From: Syntrophomonas sp.
GTDB lineage: Bacteria > Bacillota > Syntrophomonadia > Syntrophomonadales > Syntrophomonadaceae
Length of the DNA: 33,713 bases
Assembly (NCBI RefSeq): GCF_028707975.1
Contig: NZ_JAQVZX010000019.1
Span: 1-33,713, forward strand
Direction: 5' to 3'
Of the stretch, positions 1 to 7,218 are shown in pieces (the stretch's first letter is position 1; every line of letters begins with the position of its first letter). The notes under the pieces were generated by a model. The model had not been told where the DNA came from. It ran no database searches and saw only the letters and a program-made list of their open reading frames with translations. The position numbers were made by a program, and so were the translations under genes.

Positions 1-31
1 CTGAAAATCTTTAGAAAAGCTATGCTATAAT
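1..31 (+). promoter_or_regulatory. possible sigma-A promoter
   Basis: A perfect -10 hexamer TATAAT lies at 26-31, with a weak -35-like CTGAAA at 1-6 and a 19-base spacer. It would give a leader of about 90 bases before the flavoprotein gene. The window edge hides any better upstream element, so this is tentative. Confidence 0.35.
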
Positions 32-124
32 GATTATATCTTATTATTAGTACTCACTTATATCCTCTTTTAGCATGCAGGTTATATGTTAAATAACTAC
101 GCAACAAAAGGTGGTTGGCTAATT

Positions 125-2077
125 GTGAAAAAATTTCCAGAATTATTTTCCCCGGCGTACATTGGCAAATTATTGGTAAGAAATAGGGTCGTTATGGCTC
201 CTATGCTGGTATCATATGCTAGTCCTGATGGGGAAGTGAGCGAGCGCTTGTTGGACTATTATGAGGCTAGAGCTCGTGGGGGTGCAGGGCTTATAGTTGT
301 TGAAGCTGCTTGTGTTGATGTTCCCACTGGAAGGGAAAGTTTCCGTCAGATCAACATAGATAGCCTGCGTTATGTGGCCGGACTGCAACAGCTTGCTCAG
401 CATATAAAGGCTTATGGTTGTCGTGCTTTTATCCAGCTCTTTCATGCTGGCCGACAAACATCCAGCTTGTTTACCGGAGTGCAACCAGTGGCCCCGTCTC
501 CCCTGGCCTGTCCCATGGTGAAAGAAATCCCTCGTGAATTAACCGGGGAAGAAATCAAGGCTATCGAAAACAGATTTAGCCAGGCGGCTCTTTATGCCTT
601 TATGGCTGGTTTTGATGGAGTGGAATTACATGCCGCTCACGGTTACTTGATTAACCAATTTCTTTCACCTCATAGCAACCAGCGCCAGGATGAATATGGC
701 GGCTCCTTGGAAAATCGTATGAGATTCCTATTAAACATAATAGAAAAGATTAAGGCTTCCACTCCGGAACTGATCATATCGGTTCGCATCAATATGGATG
801 ATTTTGTTCCTGGTGGTCTCGAGCTAAAAGAAAGCGTAGTAATATGCCAGCATCTGGAACAGGCCGGTGTTCAGTTGATCAACTGCTCCTCCGGAACTTA
901 TGAATCCGGGCTTAAGAGCATTGAACCTGCGTCCTATAAGGAGGGATGGAGGGTTTACCTGGCCGGGGAGTTAAAAAAGTGGATACAAATACCGATCATT
1001 GCCGGGGGGATGCTCAATAACCCGGCTTTTGCCAACCAACTGCTAGCCAGTGGGCAGGCTGATTTCATTTTCCTGGGTCGGAGCCTGCTGGCGGACAGCG
1101 AATGGCCGCATAAAGTTCGCGAGTCGGGATTGGAAGACCTTCGACCCTGCATACGTTGCAACAACTGTATTGACAATAATTTCCGTGGAATGATGGTGGA
1201 CTGTACCGTTAACCCCCTTACCGGACGCGAACGGCATTTTTCTCAGCAAGGAATAAAGTATCAGCATAAATCGACTGCGTTGGTAGTAGGTGGTGGCCCT
1301 GCGGGTATGCAGGTGGCTTTGTCAATGAAGGCCAGGGGTTTTAAGGTCATGCTAGTTGAAAAAGAGAAAAGCTTGGGCGGCCTTTTGAACCTGGCCTGTC
1401 TCCCTCCACACAAACACCGGGTGGCTTCCCTGCGTGATTATTTGTTTAGGCAGGTAGAGAAAAGCGGAGTGGAGGTATTTCTAAACAGCTGTTTTAATCT
1501 TGAAGGCTTGCCAGGGCTTAATCCTGATTACCTTATTATTGCTACCGGTTCCAAGCCGTTCTGGCCGCAGATTCCGGGTTGGGATCAGAGTTATTGCCTG
1601 GGTATAAGGGCAGTATTGGAAAGGAAACCGGAAATCAAAGGGAAAAGGGTGGTCATAATTGGTGGAGGCAGCAATGGTTGCGAAGTGGCCGATTTTCTCC
1701 TGGCGGGGAATAATCAAATCACCATTGTGGAACAAAACCAGTATCTCGCGGCGGATATGGAAAAAAAGAATCGCCGTGACCTGATGAACCGTCTGGAAGA
1801 GGGTAAGGTAAATAAGAGAACTTCCAGCCAAGTAATGGAGATAAAGGAGCGGCAGTTGCTGGTCAAGAACCAGCAAGGTCTTCACGAGTGGCTGGAGGCT
1901 GATTACATAGTATTGGCTACCGGATTTACTCCCAATAATGCTCTCTATATTGAGGCTCAGAACAGACATAAAAATGTTTACTTGATTGGTGATGCCTTTC
2001 AGGTTAAAGGCTTTAAAAATGCCTTTTTGCAGGGCGAAGCCGTGGCTCATATGATAGCAACGAGCTTGAAGAAATAG
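125..2077 (+). CDS. NADH:flavin oxidoreductase of the 2,4-dienoyl-CoA reductase / Old Yellow Enzyme family
   Basis: An FMN / 4Fe-4S / FAD oxidoreductase that probably passes electrons from NAD(P)H to an enoyl-type or other unsaturated substrate in the cytoplasm. Residues 1 to about 330 form the FMN-binding TIM barrel, with the family signature around H169-A-A-H172 followed by GYLINQFLSP. Cysteines 342, 345, 348 and 360 (CX2CX2CX11C) fit the 4Fe-4S ligands of 2,4-dienoyl-CoA reductase. Two GxGxxG-like dinucleotide folds follow (VVGGGPAGM near 385 and VIIGGGSNG near 515). The length of about 650 residues fits the three-domain family. I chose GTG 125 because AAAAGGTGG at 106-114 is well spaced for it; an in-frame ATG at 86 has only a weak ribosome site. 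In a fatty-acid-degrading syntroph such a protein could act on enoyl-CoA, but the substrate cannot be read from sequence. Confidence 0.9.
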   Translation: MKKFPELFSPAYIGKLLVRNRVVMAPMLVSYASPDGEVSERLLDYYEARARGGAGLIVVEAACVDVPTGRESFRQINIDSLRYVAGLQQLAQHIKAYGCRAFIQLFHAGRQTSSLFTGVQPVAPSPLACPMVKEIPRELTGEEIKAIENRFSQAALYAFMAGFDGVELHAAHGYLINQFLSPHSNQRQDEYGGSLENRMRFLLNIIEKIKASTPELIISVRINMDDFVPGGLELKESVVICQHLEQAGVQLINCSSGTYESGLKSIEPASYKEGWRVYLAGELKKWIQIPIIAGGMLNNPAFANQLLASGQADFIFLGRSLLADSEWPHKVRESGLEDLRPCIRCNNCIDNNFRGMMVDCTVNPLTGRERHFSQQGIKYQHKSTALVVGGGPAGMQVALSMKARGFKVMLVEKEKSLGGLLNLACLPPHKHRVASLRDYLFRQVEKSGVEVFLNSCFNLEGLPGLNPDYLIIATGSKPFWPQIPGWDQSYCLGIRAVLERKPEIKGKRVVIIGGGSNGCEVADFLLAGNNQITIVEQNQYLAADMEKKNRRDLMNRLEEGKVNKRTSSQVMEIKERQLLVKNQQGLHEWLEADYIVLATGFTPNNALYIEAQNRHKNVYLIGDAFQVKGFKNAFLQGEAVAHMIATSLKK

Positions 2078-2104
2078 ATAGCTTTCCTCATTTTATTATT
2101 AAGA

Positions 2105-2174
2105 TTGACTCTGCTGCAAAACCCCCTTTTTATGCAAGCTAATGCATATTTATAACTTTTTGCAGTGGAATCAA
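2105..2174 (+). repeat. MITE-like repeat, copy 1 (internally deleted)
   Basis: A 70-base copy that keeps both ends of the dispersed element. The left end reads TTGACTCTGCTGCAAAA. The right end reads ACTTTTTGCAGTGGAATCAA. Compared with the 185-base copy at 21701-21885 it lacks about 115 internal bases. It fills the gap between the flavoprotein gene and rnhB and reaches into the longest rnhB reading frame. Confidence 0.8.
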
Positions 2175-2194
2175 GGTTTAAGGAAGGGTTGGGT

Positions 2195-2878
2195 TTGGAT
2201 AAGCAAGAGTATTTATTGGATGAAATTAAGAGAATAGAGGATTTAAAGCGATATGAATATGAGGCTTATAATAAGGGCTTTCGCTACATAGCGGGAATTG
2301 ATGAAGCAGGAAGGGGGCCTATCGCCGGTCCGGTCATGGCTGCTGCGGTTATTCTATCCCGCGATTTCTTTTGCCCCGGGGTAGATGATTCTAAGAAGCT
2401 TACGCCTTTGAAACGCTCCAAGCTGGCGGCAAAGATAAAAGAACAGGCTGTTTCATGGTCAGTGGCGGCGGTTTTTCCATCTTATTTGGATAAGGTAAAC
2501 ATTCTTAATGCTACCCGCGCGGCTATGCTGCTGGCTGTACAAAACCTTTCCCCCCGGCCTGATTTTTTACTTATTGATGCACTACAATTGTCCGATATAG
2601 ATATTAAACAGTTTCCTTTGATAAAGGGTGACAGTTTAAGCGTATCCATTGCCTCTGCCTCTATCCTGGCTAAAGTGGAGAGAGACCGGGCCATGGAGGC
2701 CTTTGATTCACTCTATCCCGGCTATGGATTTTCTCGGCACAAAGGTTATGCCACTCGGGAGCACCTGCAATCTTTGCTCAGGCTGGGTGCTTGTGCTTTG
2801 CACCGGGTAAGTTTCGAACCGGTAAAGTCTATGATATCAGGAGCAAGATATGGAGAACAGCCAGCTTTATTTGAATAA
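2195..2878 (+). CDS. rnhB: ribonuclease HII
   Basis: Cleaves the RNA strand of RNA-DNA hybrids and single ribonucleotides in duplex DNA. The sequence shows the RNase HII signature IDEAGRGPIAGPV near residue 35 (D36 and E37 are metal ligands), DDSKKL, LLIDA, and SIASASILAKVERD. I place the start at TTG 2195, giving 227 residues with the short N-terminal extension usual in Firmicutes, because AAGGAAGGG at 2180-2188 is correctly spaced for it. The reading frame stays open upstream to GTG 2165, but that codon lies inside the right end of a dispersed repeat and has no ribosome site. The gene overlaps the next one by 29 bases. The order rnhB, FliK-like, FlhB-like matches rnhB-ylqG-ylqH of Bacillus subtilis. 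Confidence 0.93.
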   Translation: MDKQEYLLDEIKRIEDLKRYEYEAYNKGFRYIAGIDEAGRGPIAGPVMAAAVILSRDFFCPGVDDSKKLTPLKRSKLAAKIKEQAVSWSVAAVFPSYLDKVNILNATRAAMLLAVQNLSPRPDFLLIDALQLSDIDIKQFPLIKGDSLSVSIASASILAKVERDRAMEAFDSLYPGYGFSRHKGYATREHLQSLLRLGACALHRVSFEPVKSMISGARYGEQPALFE

Positions 2879-5186
2879 GGTTATGCTTAATATAACTACC
2901 TCCAAAGATCAGAGCCTTAATTTTACAAAAGGTGAAGTCTTAAGGGGGATAGTCCAGGACGTTAAAGCTGATGGCCTGGTTTCTTTGTTTATAAAAGGCC
3001 AAGTTATTGACGCAGTCAGTGAAATACTGGTTCGGCCGGGCCAGCAGTTGCAGCTGATGGTGGAGGACTTCAGAGATGGCCGAGCCTATTTAAAAGCACT
3101 AACCCCTCAGCTTATGGAACGAATCGAAAACAGCAATATTTCGCTAAACTTGACCGAGATTGGAGTGCCCGCCAAAGAAGATAATATTATGATGGCCAGA
3201 AAGCTTTTACAATACAAGTTGCCGGTGACTCCCAACAATCTCAATCTGATGAGTAAGGCTATGATAATACTGGGCGGCGCTAATGGAAAAAACGCTGAAA
3301 TAGTGGCTTTCTCTATGGCCCAGAAGCTTCCTCTGGACCCACCTGCCTTGAAGAGCCTGGCCCAATTCCTTCTATCTGCTAACGATGTCAGCAAACTGGC
3401 TGGGAGCATGGATAAGGGATTGTTGCAGCTGGAGCAGACAATAGCGCGCATGGGAGAAACAGGCGGGCCAAGCCATGCAGCAAGTTCTCGGCAAGTTGGG
3501 GAAATGGGCCCAGAAGCTACCCGCCAGCCTGGAATATGGGGAGATAAACTTATAGCGGAAAAAATGTTTTCAGCTACTGCCGCTGCCAATAAGGGAAGCG
3601 AATCCTTATTACAGGCTTCCAGCAAAGGCCCAGAGCTCCAGAACCTTACCGGGGCTAAAAGCGGAGAAGCGCCTTTGCCCGGGGAAGGGCGAACAATAGG
3701 GCAGACAGCTTCAGCGCTGGAAGCCAAAACAGGCAGTGTTATAGAACAGAGTTCAGGTAAAATAAAACTGGAAGGTCTTCTTCCCGGCAATACGAAGAAC
3801 AGCGAACAGCCGCTTAAGCTTGCTGATACCGTACGGGATATCTCTATGACCAGTGCAAAAGATCTGGCGGGTTCAACCCGCACTACTAACTCAGGTTCCC
3901 TCACCCAGCCGAGTCCGCAGATGGAAAAAGTTGCAGGTACCCAACCTGCTGTAAGCCCGGGAAAAGCCGGGGGGGAAACTCTGGGGGGAACGAAAGTGTT
4001 GGTGGGGCAGATGACGCCAGCCAGTGATAGCAGTGAAAGCCTCCCGGCAACTGAGATTGGGAAGGCTCAAAGCGGAAACCGACCTGCGGATATGGGCCGA
4101 CCTGGCTCGTTGTCGGTATTGTCAAATGAGACGCTGGAATTTGGGAAGAGCCTAGGAACAAAAATGTCTGAATCCAGTATAAATACGAAAGATATGGCTT
4201 CGAGTATTATGAAAAATGCCTATACCTCTACGGTATCGGAAGTGGATAGGCCGTCTGCTGCTGCGGCGGCAGCAGCAGACGGTAAAAGTGCGAATACTTT
4301 TTTGCCCTCAGGCAATATCCCGGAAATAGCACCATCAACTGGCGGGATAGCTGGGGAAAGCTTGAAGCAGACAAGCGGGCAGGGGGCTGTAGCGCAAGCC
4401 GCTCCGCCAATTATTAGCAATGCAGACGCTGAGGTTTTTAAAGAAGCATTTGCCCTCTTAACCGCTCCTAACAACGCTGAGGCGGCCCCAGAGCAGCGGG
4501 AGCTTTTGCGGCATCTTCCACTCTTGCGTATTCTCTTGGAGAAGCTGTATCTCAACCTGGAGGGGGACAGTCGGGAGATCAGCAACAGGCTGCAGAATGC
4601 TTTGGCTTCAGAAAGGGAGATAATCAGGGGACTGAATCTCTTGCAGGATATTATTAAGAGTGACTCCATGGCCTCGAAGAATTCGCTTATTACTGATTTA
4701 CTAAATAGAATAGAGGGGATGGAAAGAGAGCTATCGGGACAACGGATGCTAAATTTCGTTAGCCGGGGAGCAATGGACAGTAGTAGCAATTATTTCTATT
4801 TTGCTTTCCCCGTACAATTGGGTGAAGAATATCGCCTGGGGCAGCTAAGAATCAACCGGGAATTGGGCAAAAGGGGTTTAAATAAGCAGGACAATATTAG
4901 ATTTATTGTATCCCTGGACACAGCGCAAATGGGGGTAGTTCTTTTCCATGTTAACTGGAAAAGGATTGGGGAAATGGAAGTGCAGGGTGTAGTCGAACGA
5001 CAGGAGATTCGAGAATACCTGAATAGAAACCTGGGGGAGCTTTTTCAGGGTTTGGAAAGTCTGGGTTACCGGGTAAAAAATTTAGGGATTAAGGTGGTGG
5101 AGCGGGAAGAGGATATGAGACTGAGACTGGCATTAGAGGAAACTCCGCTCAGTATCCGGCCTTTTGGTATAGATCTAAGGGTTTAA
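2850..5186 (+). CDS. FliK-like hook-length-control-type protein (YlqG-like)
   Basis: A 778-residue protein of uncertain role. Residues 1 to about 200 are well structured and contain a beta-rich segment near 25-85. The middle (about 200-530) is low in complexity and rich in Gly, Ser, Ala, Thr, Pro and Glu, including eight consecutive alanines encoded within 4256-4279. The last 130 residues look like the C-terminal globular domain of flagellar hook-length proteins (YFAFPVQLG, then QMGVVLFHVNW). Such proteins measure length and switch type III export specificity. Its position after rnhB and before an FlhB-like gene matches ylqG of Bacillus, whose function is not established. ATG 2850 follows AGGAG at 2839-2843. 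The TAA stop at 5184-5186 falls within a dispersed repeat fragment. No hook or export gene is nearby, so a flagellar role is inference. Confidence 0.75.
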   Translation: MENSQLYLNKVMLNITTSKDQSLNFTKGEVLRGIVQDVKADGLVSLFIKGQVIDAVSEILVRPGQQLQLMVEDFRDGRAYLKALTPQLMERIENSNISLNLTEIGVPAKEDNIMMARKLLQYKLPVTPNNLNLMSKAMIILGGANGKNAEIVAFSMAQKLPLDPPALKSLAQFLLSANDVSKLAGSMDKGLLQLEQTIARMGETGGPSHAASSRQVGEMGPEATRQPGIWGDKLIAEKMFSATAAANKGSESLLQASSKGPELQNLTGAKSGEAPLPGEGRTIGQTASALEAKTGSVIEQSSGKIKLEGLLPGNTKNSEQPLKLADTVRDISMTSAKDLAGSTRTTNSGSLTQPSPQMEKVAGTQPAVSPGKAGGETLGGTKVLVGQMTPASDSSESLPATEIGKAQSGNRPADMGRPGSLSVLSNETLEFGKSLGTKMSESSINTKDMASSIMKNAYTSTVSEVDRPSAAAAAAADGKSANTFLPSGNIPEIAPSTGGIAGESLKQTSGQGAVAQAAPPIISNADAEVFKEAFALLTAPNNAEAAPEQRELLRHLPLLRILLEKLYLNLEGDSREISNRLQNALASEREIIRGLNLLQDIIKSDSMASKNSLITDLLNRIEGMERELSGQRMLNFVSRGAMDSSSNYFYFAFPVQLGEEYRLGQLRINRELGKRGLNKQDNIRFIVSLDTAQMGVVLFHVNWKRIGEMEVQGVVERQEIREYLNRNLGELFQGLESLGYRVKNLGIKVVEREEDMRLRLALEETPLSIRPFGIDLRV
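4251..4282 (+). repeat. perfect 14-bp inverted repeat inside the coding sequence
   Basis: CCGTCTGCTGCTGC at 4251-4264 is followed by GGCG and then its exact reverse complement at 4269-4282. It encodes the eight-alanine run in the disordered middle of the FliK-like protein. Because Ala codons GCN face Ser/Cys/Ala codons when read backward, a GC-rich repeat may have arisen by slippage and templated fold-back. Confidence 0.9.
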
Positions 5187-5231
5187 ATATGCACGCTAAT
5201 GCATATTTATTACTTTTTGCAGTGACATCAA
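5184..5231 (+). repeat. MITE-like repeat, copy 2 (right half only)
   Basis: Matches the right end of the dispersed element for about 48 bases, including the hairpin AAATATGCA-CGCTAA-TGCATATTT and the terminal TTTTTGCAGTGACATCAA. The left part is absent. The match begins at the TAA stop codon of the FliK-like gene, so the repeat may have supplied that stop. Confidence 0.8.
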
Positions 5232-5392
5232 TTATATATCATGGGGACTATATAATATGGGGACGGTCCTTCTGATATATATCAGAATATGTCTCTCGCA
5301 AATCAGCGTCCAATAACCCCCAGTAATGCCCCTATTTTTATCGATGTTTGTTCTCCGGGCATGATGGATAGTACAAATTGAGGAGATTGCTA
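5232..5392. other. intergenic region with an 18-bp palindrome
   Basis: Between the repeat fragment and the FlhB-like gene lies a perfect palindrome TTCTGATATATATCAGAA at 5270-5287. It is preceded by two copies of ATGGGGAC about 17 bases apart, the second continuing as GGTCCTT. The arrangement resembles small dispersed palindromic elements or an operator; no T-run follows, so it is not a classical terminator. No promoter was convincing. Confidence 0.5.
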
Positions 5393-5662
5393 GTGAAAGA
5401 GAAAGATATGGAAAAAGCAGTGGCCCTGCGCTATGATATGGAGAAGGATGAGGTGCCGGTAGTAGTAGCCAAGGGCCAGGGATTTATTGCTGAAAAGATA
5501 AAGAAGGTAGCCAAGGAAAGCGGGGTTCCTTTAAAAGAAGATCGCGAATTGGCTGATTATCTCATGGCTTTGGGTCTCTATGAGGAAATACCAACGGAAT
5601 TATATGCCGTGGTAGCAGAGATTTTGGCGTTTATTTACCGCATGGATAAAAGATATGTATAG
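5393..5662 (+). CDS. FlhB C-terminal-domain-like protein (YlqH-like)
   Basis: An 89-residue cytoplasmic protein that resembles only the cytoplasmic C-terminal domain of the flagellar export switch protein FlhB. The visible features are AVALRYDMEKDEVPVVVAKG near the start, then EKIKKVAKESGVPLKEDRELA and a final helix ending YRMDKRY. Full FlhB autocleaves at an NPTH motif; here the matching place reads DMEKDEVP and lacks it. The membrane part is absent. The position directly after the FliK-like gene equals ylqG-ylqH in Bacillus. Start GTG 5393 is preferred because AGGAG at 5381-5385 is seven bases upstream; in-frame TTG codons at 5378 and 5387 overlap or crowd that site. It sits 11 bases before yraN, in an apparent operon. 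Confidence 0.85.
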   Translation: MKEKDMEKAVALRYDMEKDEVPVVVAKGQGFIAEKIKKVAKESGVPLKEDRELADYLMALGLYEEIPTELYAVVAEILAFIYRMDKRYV

Positions 5663-5673
5663 AGGAATCATTA

Positions 5674-6021
5674 ATGAATAGAGAATTAGGTTTGTGGGGA
5701 GAAGAACTGGCAGCACAATACCTGGGGAAAAAGGGATACAAGATACTGGAGCGGAATTTTTACACCCGCTACGGAGAGTTGGATCTGATATGTGAAAAAG
5801 AAGGTACCATAGTTTTTGTGGAAGTTAAAACCAGGCGCAGCACCCTCTTTGGAAGCCCGGAGGAGGCAGTTACCTCTCGCAAAATGGGAAATCTGAAAAA
5901 AGCCGCAATTCTTTACCTTAAAGCCAGCCCGCGATTTTTCCCGGAAATCTCTTTTGATGTGGTTTCCATTCTGCTTGAGGATGGTAAGAGTAAAATAAAT
6001 CATATAATTAATGCCTTTTGA
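5674..6021 (+). CDS. yraN: YraN / UPF0102 family putative endonuclease-like protein
   Basis: A 115-residue protein of the UPF0102 family, which has a restriction-endonuclease-like fold but no firmly assigned function. The family signature is visible: GELDLIC followed by VFVEVKTRRS, giving the acidic and lysine residues of a PD-(D/E)XK-like site (Glu-Leu-Asp and Glu-Val-Lys). The length is normal. ATG 5674 has GAGGA at 5662-5666, seven bases upstream. Its neighbours (rnhB upstream, comM farther along in the same window) are the usual company of this family in Firmicutes. Confidence 0.92.
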   Translation: MNRELGLWGEELAAQYLGKKGYKILERNFYTRYGELDLICEKEGTIVFVEVKTRRSTLFGSPEEAVTSRKMGNLKKAAILYLKASPRFFPEISFDVVSILLEDGKSKINHIINAF

Positions 6022-6057
6022 CGAATATTTCACTCTAGTATTAATGGAGGAATAGAC

Positions 6058-6876
6058 ATGCTTATTTATGGAAAGGATATCCGAGAACAAATCAAGGAAA
6101 GAGTCTGCCAAACAGCAGTAGAGCTTAAAATGGGTCTGGCTATAATACGAGTGGGAGATGACCCGTCATCTCTGGCCTATGTGCGGGGAATTTGCAAGTT
6201 TGCGGAAGAAGCCGGGGTTAAGGCGGAGATTATCAACCTTCCAGATACTATTGCAGAAACCGAGCTTTTACGAATTATAGCGGATTTGAATCATAACCCG
6301 GAATTTACTGGAATTATGTTGCAGACGCCCTTTCCGGCCAGTTTAAATGCCAGCCGCCTGGTCAATGCCGTTGATTTTGACAAAGATGTTGAAGGAATTC
6401 ATAATTATAACTTGGGCAAGCTGGTCAGCAAAGAAGAAGGAGTTCGACCTTGCACCCCCAAGGCGGTTATCTCCATGTTGAAGGCTCATAATATTCCCAT
6501 CGAGGGCCAGAAAGTTACCATTATAGGCCGTAGTATGACGGTGGGCAGTCCGTTGGCACTTATGATGACAGCGGAAAATGCTACGGTTACTGTCTGTCAT
6601 ACTCGCAGCAGGAATCTTAAAGAAGAAGCCCTGCGGGCTGATATACTGGTGGCTGCGGTAGGAAAAAGAGAGTTTATTACTGCGGATATGGTACACAAAG
6701 ATATGGTAGTAATAGATGTAGGTATTAATTTTGATGAAAATGGCAAAATGCGGGGTGATGTGCATGAAGAAGCTCGCAACTGTTGCCGCATAGCCAGCGC
6801 GGTTCCTGGAGGGATTGGGATAATTACGGTAGCGGAACTTTTTGATAATCTGCGAATTCTCAGCCAGAGAGCTTGA
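6058..6876 (+). CDS. folD: FolD-like methylene-tetrahydrofolate dehydrogenase/cyclohydrolase with altered active-site motifs
   Basis: The family interconverts 5,10-methylene-, methenyl- and 10-formyl-tetrahydrofolate in the cytoplasm. The fold is clear: RVGDDPSSLAYV near 31-42, the GRSMTVGSP nucleotide-binding motif near 160, ATVTVCH, and VVIDVGIN. The length (272) is slightly short for FolD (about 285). Several catalytic motifs differ from the usual. Tyr41 is kept, but the lysine expected four residues later (human Lys56, needed for cyclohydrolase) is Ile45. The KDVDG motif reads KDVEG (108-113 region), QLPLP reads QTPFP, and PGGVGP reads PGGIGI. It may be a monofunctional dehydrogenase or a diverged paralog. 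ATG 6058 follows GGAGG. A hairpin lies 40 bases past the stop. Confidence 0.85.
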   Translation: MLIYGKDIREQIKERVCQTAVELKMGLAIIRVGDDPSSLAYVRGICKFAEEAGVKAEIINLPDTIAETELLRIIADLNHNPEFTGIMLQTPFPASLNASRLVNAVDFDKDVEGIHNYNLGKLVSKEEGVRPCTPKAVISMLKAHNIPIEGQKVTIIGRSMTVGSPLALMMTAENATVTVCHTRSRNLKEEALRADILVAAVGKREFITADMVHKDMVVIDVGINFDENGKMRGDVHEEARNCCRIASAVPGGIGIITVAELFDNLRILSQRA

Positions 6877-6915
6877 AGACTAATCTAAAATGTTTTATGT
6901 TTTTTTGCTAGACAA

Positions 6916-6939
6916 TTAGGGGGAAATAGACCCCCCTAA
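6916..6939 (+). terminator. stem-loop after folD, possible terminator
   Basis: TTAGGGGG at 6916-6923 pairs with CCCCCTAA at 6932-6939 around an eight-base loop. The stem is strong but only AATTATG follows it, not a T-run, so intrinsic termination is uncertain. Confidence 0.4.
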
Positions 6940-6954
6940 AATTATGATTAATGG

Positions 6955-7160
6955 TTGGTTCCACTACAAAAAAACCTTTTGATGCAGAAGGGTTGCATAA
7001 ATATACAAAACGCTGGCGAAGGTGAAAGCGGGCGGTCGAAGACCGACAATGCCCTGCTGTCGCTATTAAGGTTGTTGCGCCTGATTCGGAACGACAGGGG
7101 GGCGTTCCCTACATACCCTACGATCGCTATTAAGGACGCTGGAGCGGTATATTATAGGGT
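6955..7160 (+). repeat. MITE-like repeat, copy 3 (with internal insertion, right end diverged)
   Basis: The left 65 bases match the left arm of the 185-base copy at 21701-21885 (GGGTTGCATAAATATACAAA, then CGCTGGCGAAG). The match then breaks for about 58 bases and resumes at CCTGATTCGGAACGACA and continues to GAGCGGTATA. The extra block carries the hairpin GGTC-GAA-GACC and a 12-base word TCGCTATTAAGG (7060-7071) that recurs at 7124-7135. The right terminal repeat is not recognisable. A 70-codon open frame across it is not a gene. Beyond it, 7161-7218 shows nothing definite. Confidence 0.75.
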
Positions 7161-7218
7161 GCTATAGTTGTTTAGGGGATTTTATCACCATAAGTGCTAA
7201 TGCCAAGATCTTTCGGGA

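Noticed and set aside
3107-3904. 265-codon antisense reading frame inside the FliK-like gene
   Set aside because: It is a shadow of a low-complexity, Ser/Gly/Ala-rich coding region with typical sense-strand codon bias.
6955-7167. 70-codon plus-strand reading frame
   Set aside because: It lies within a copy of the dispersed repeat, and the other copies carry frame-disrupting differences.
6940-7218. Cobalamin riboswitch ahead of the FecCD-type permease
   Set aside because: The conserved B12-box and accessory segments are not present; the region is mostly a repeat copy.
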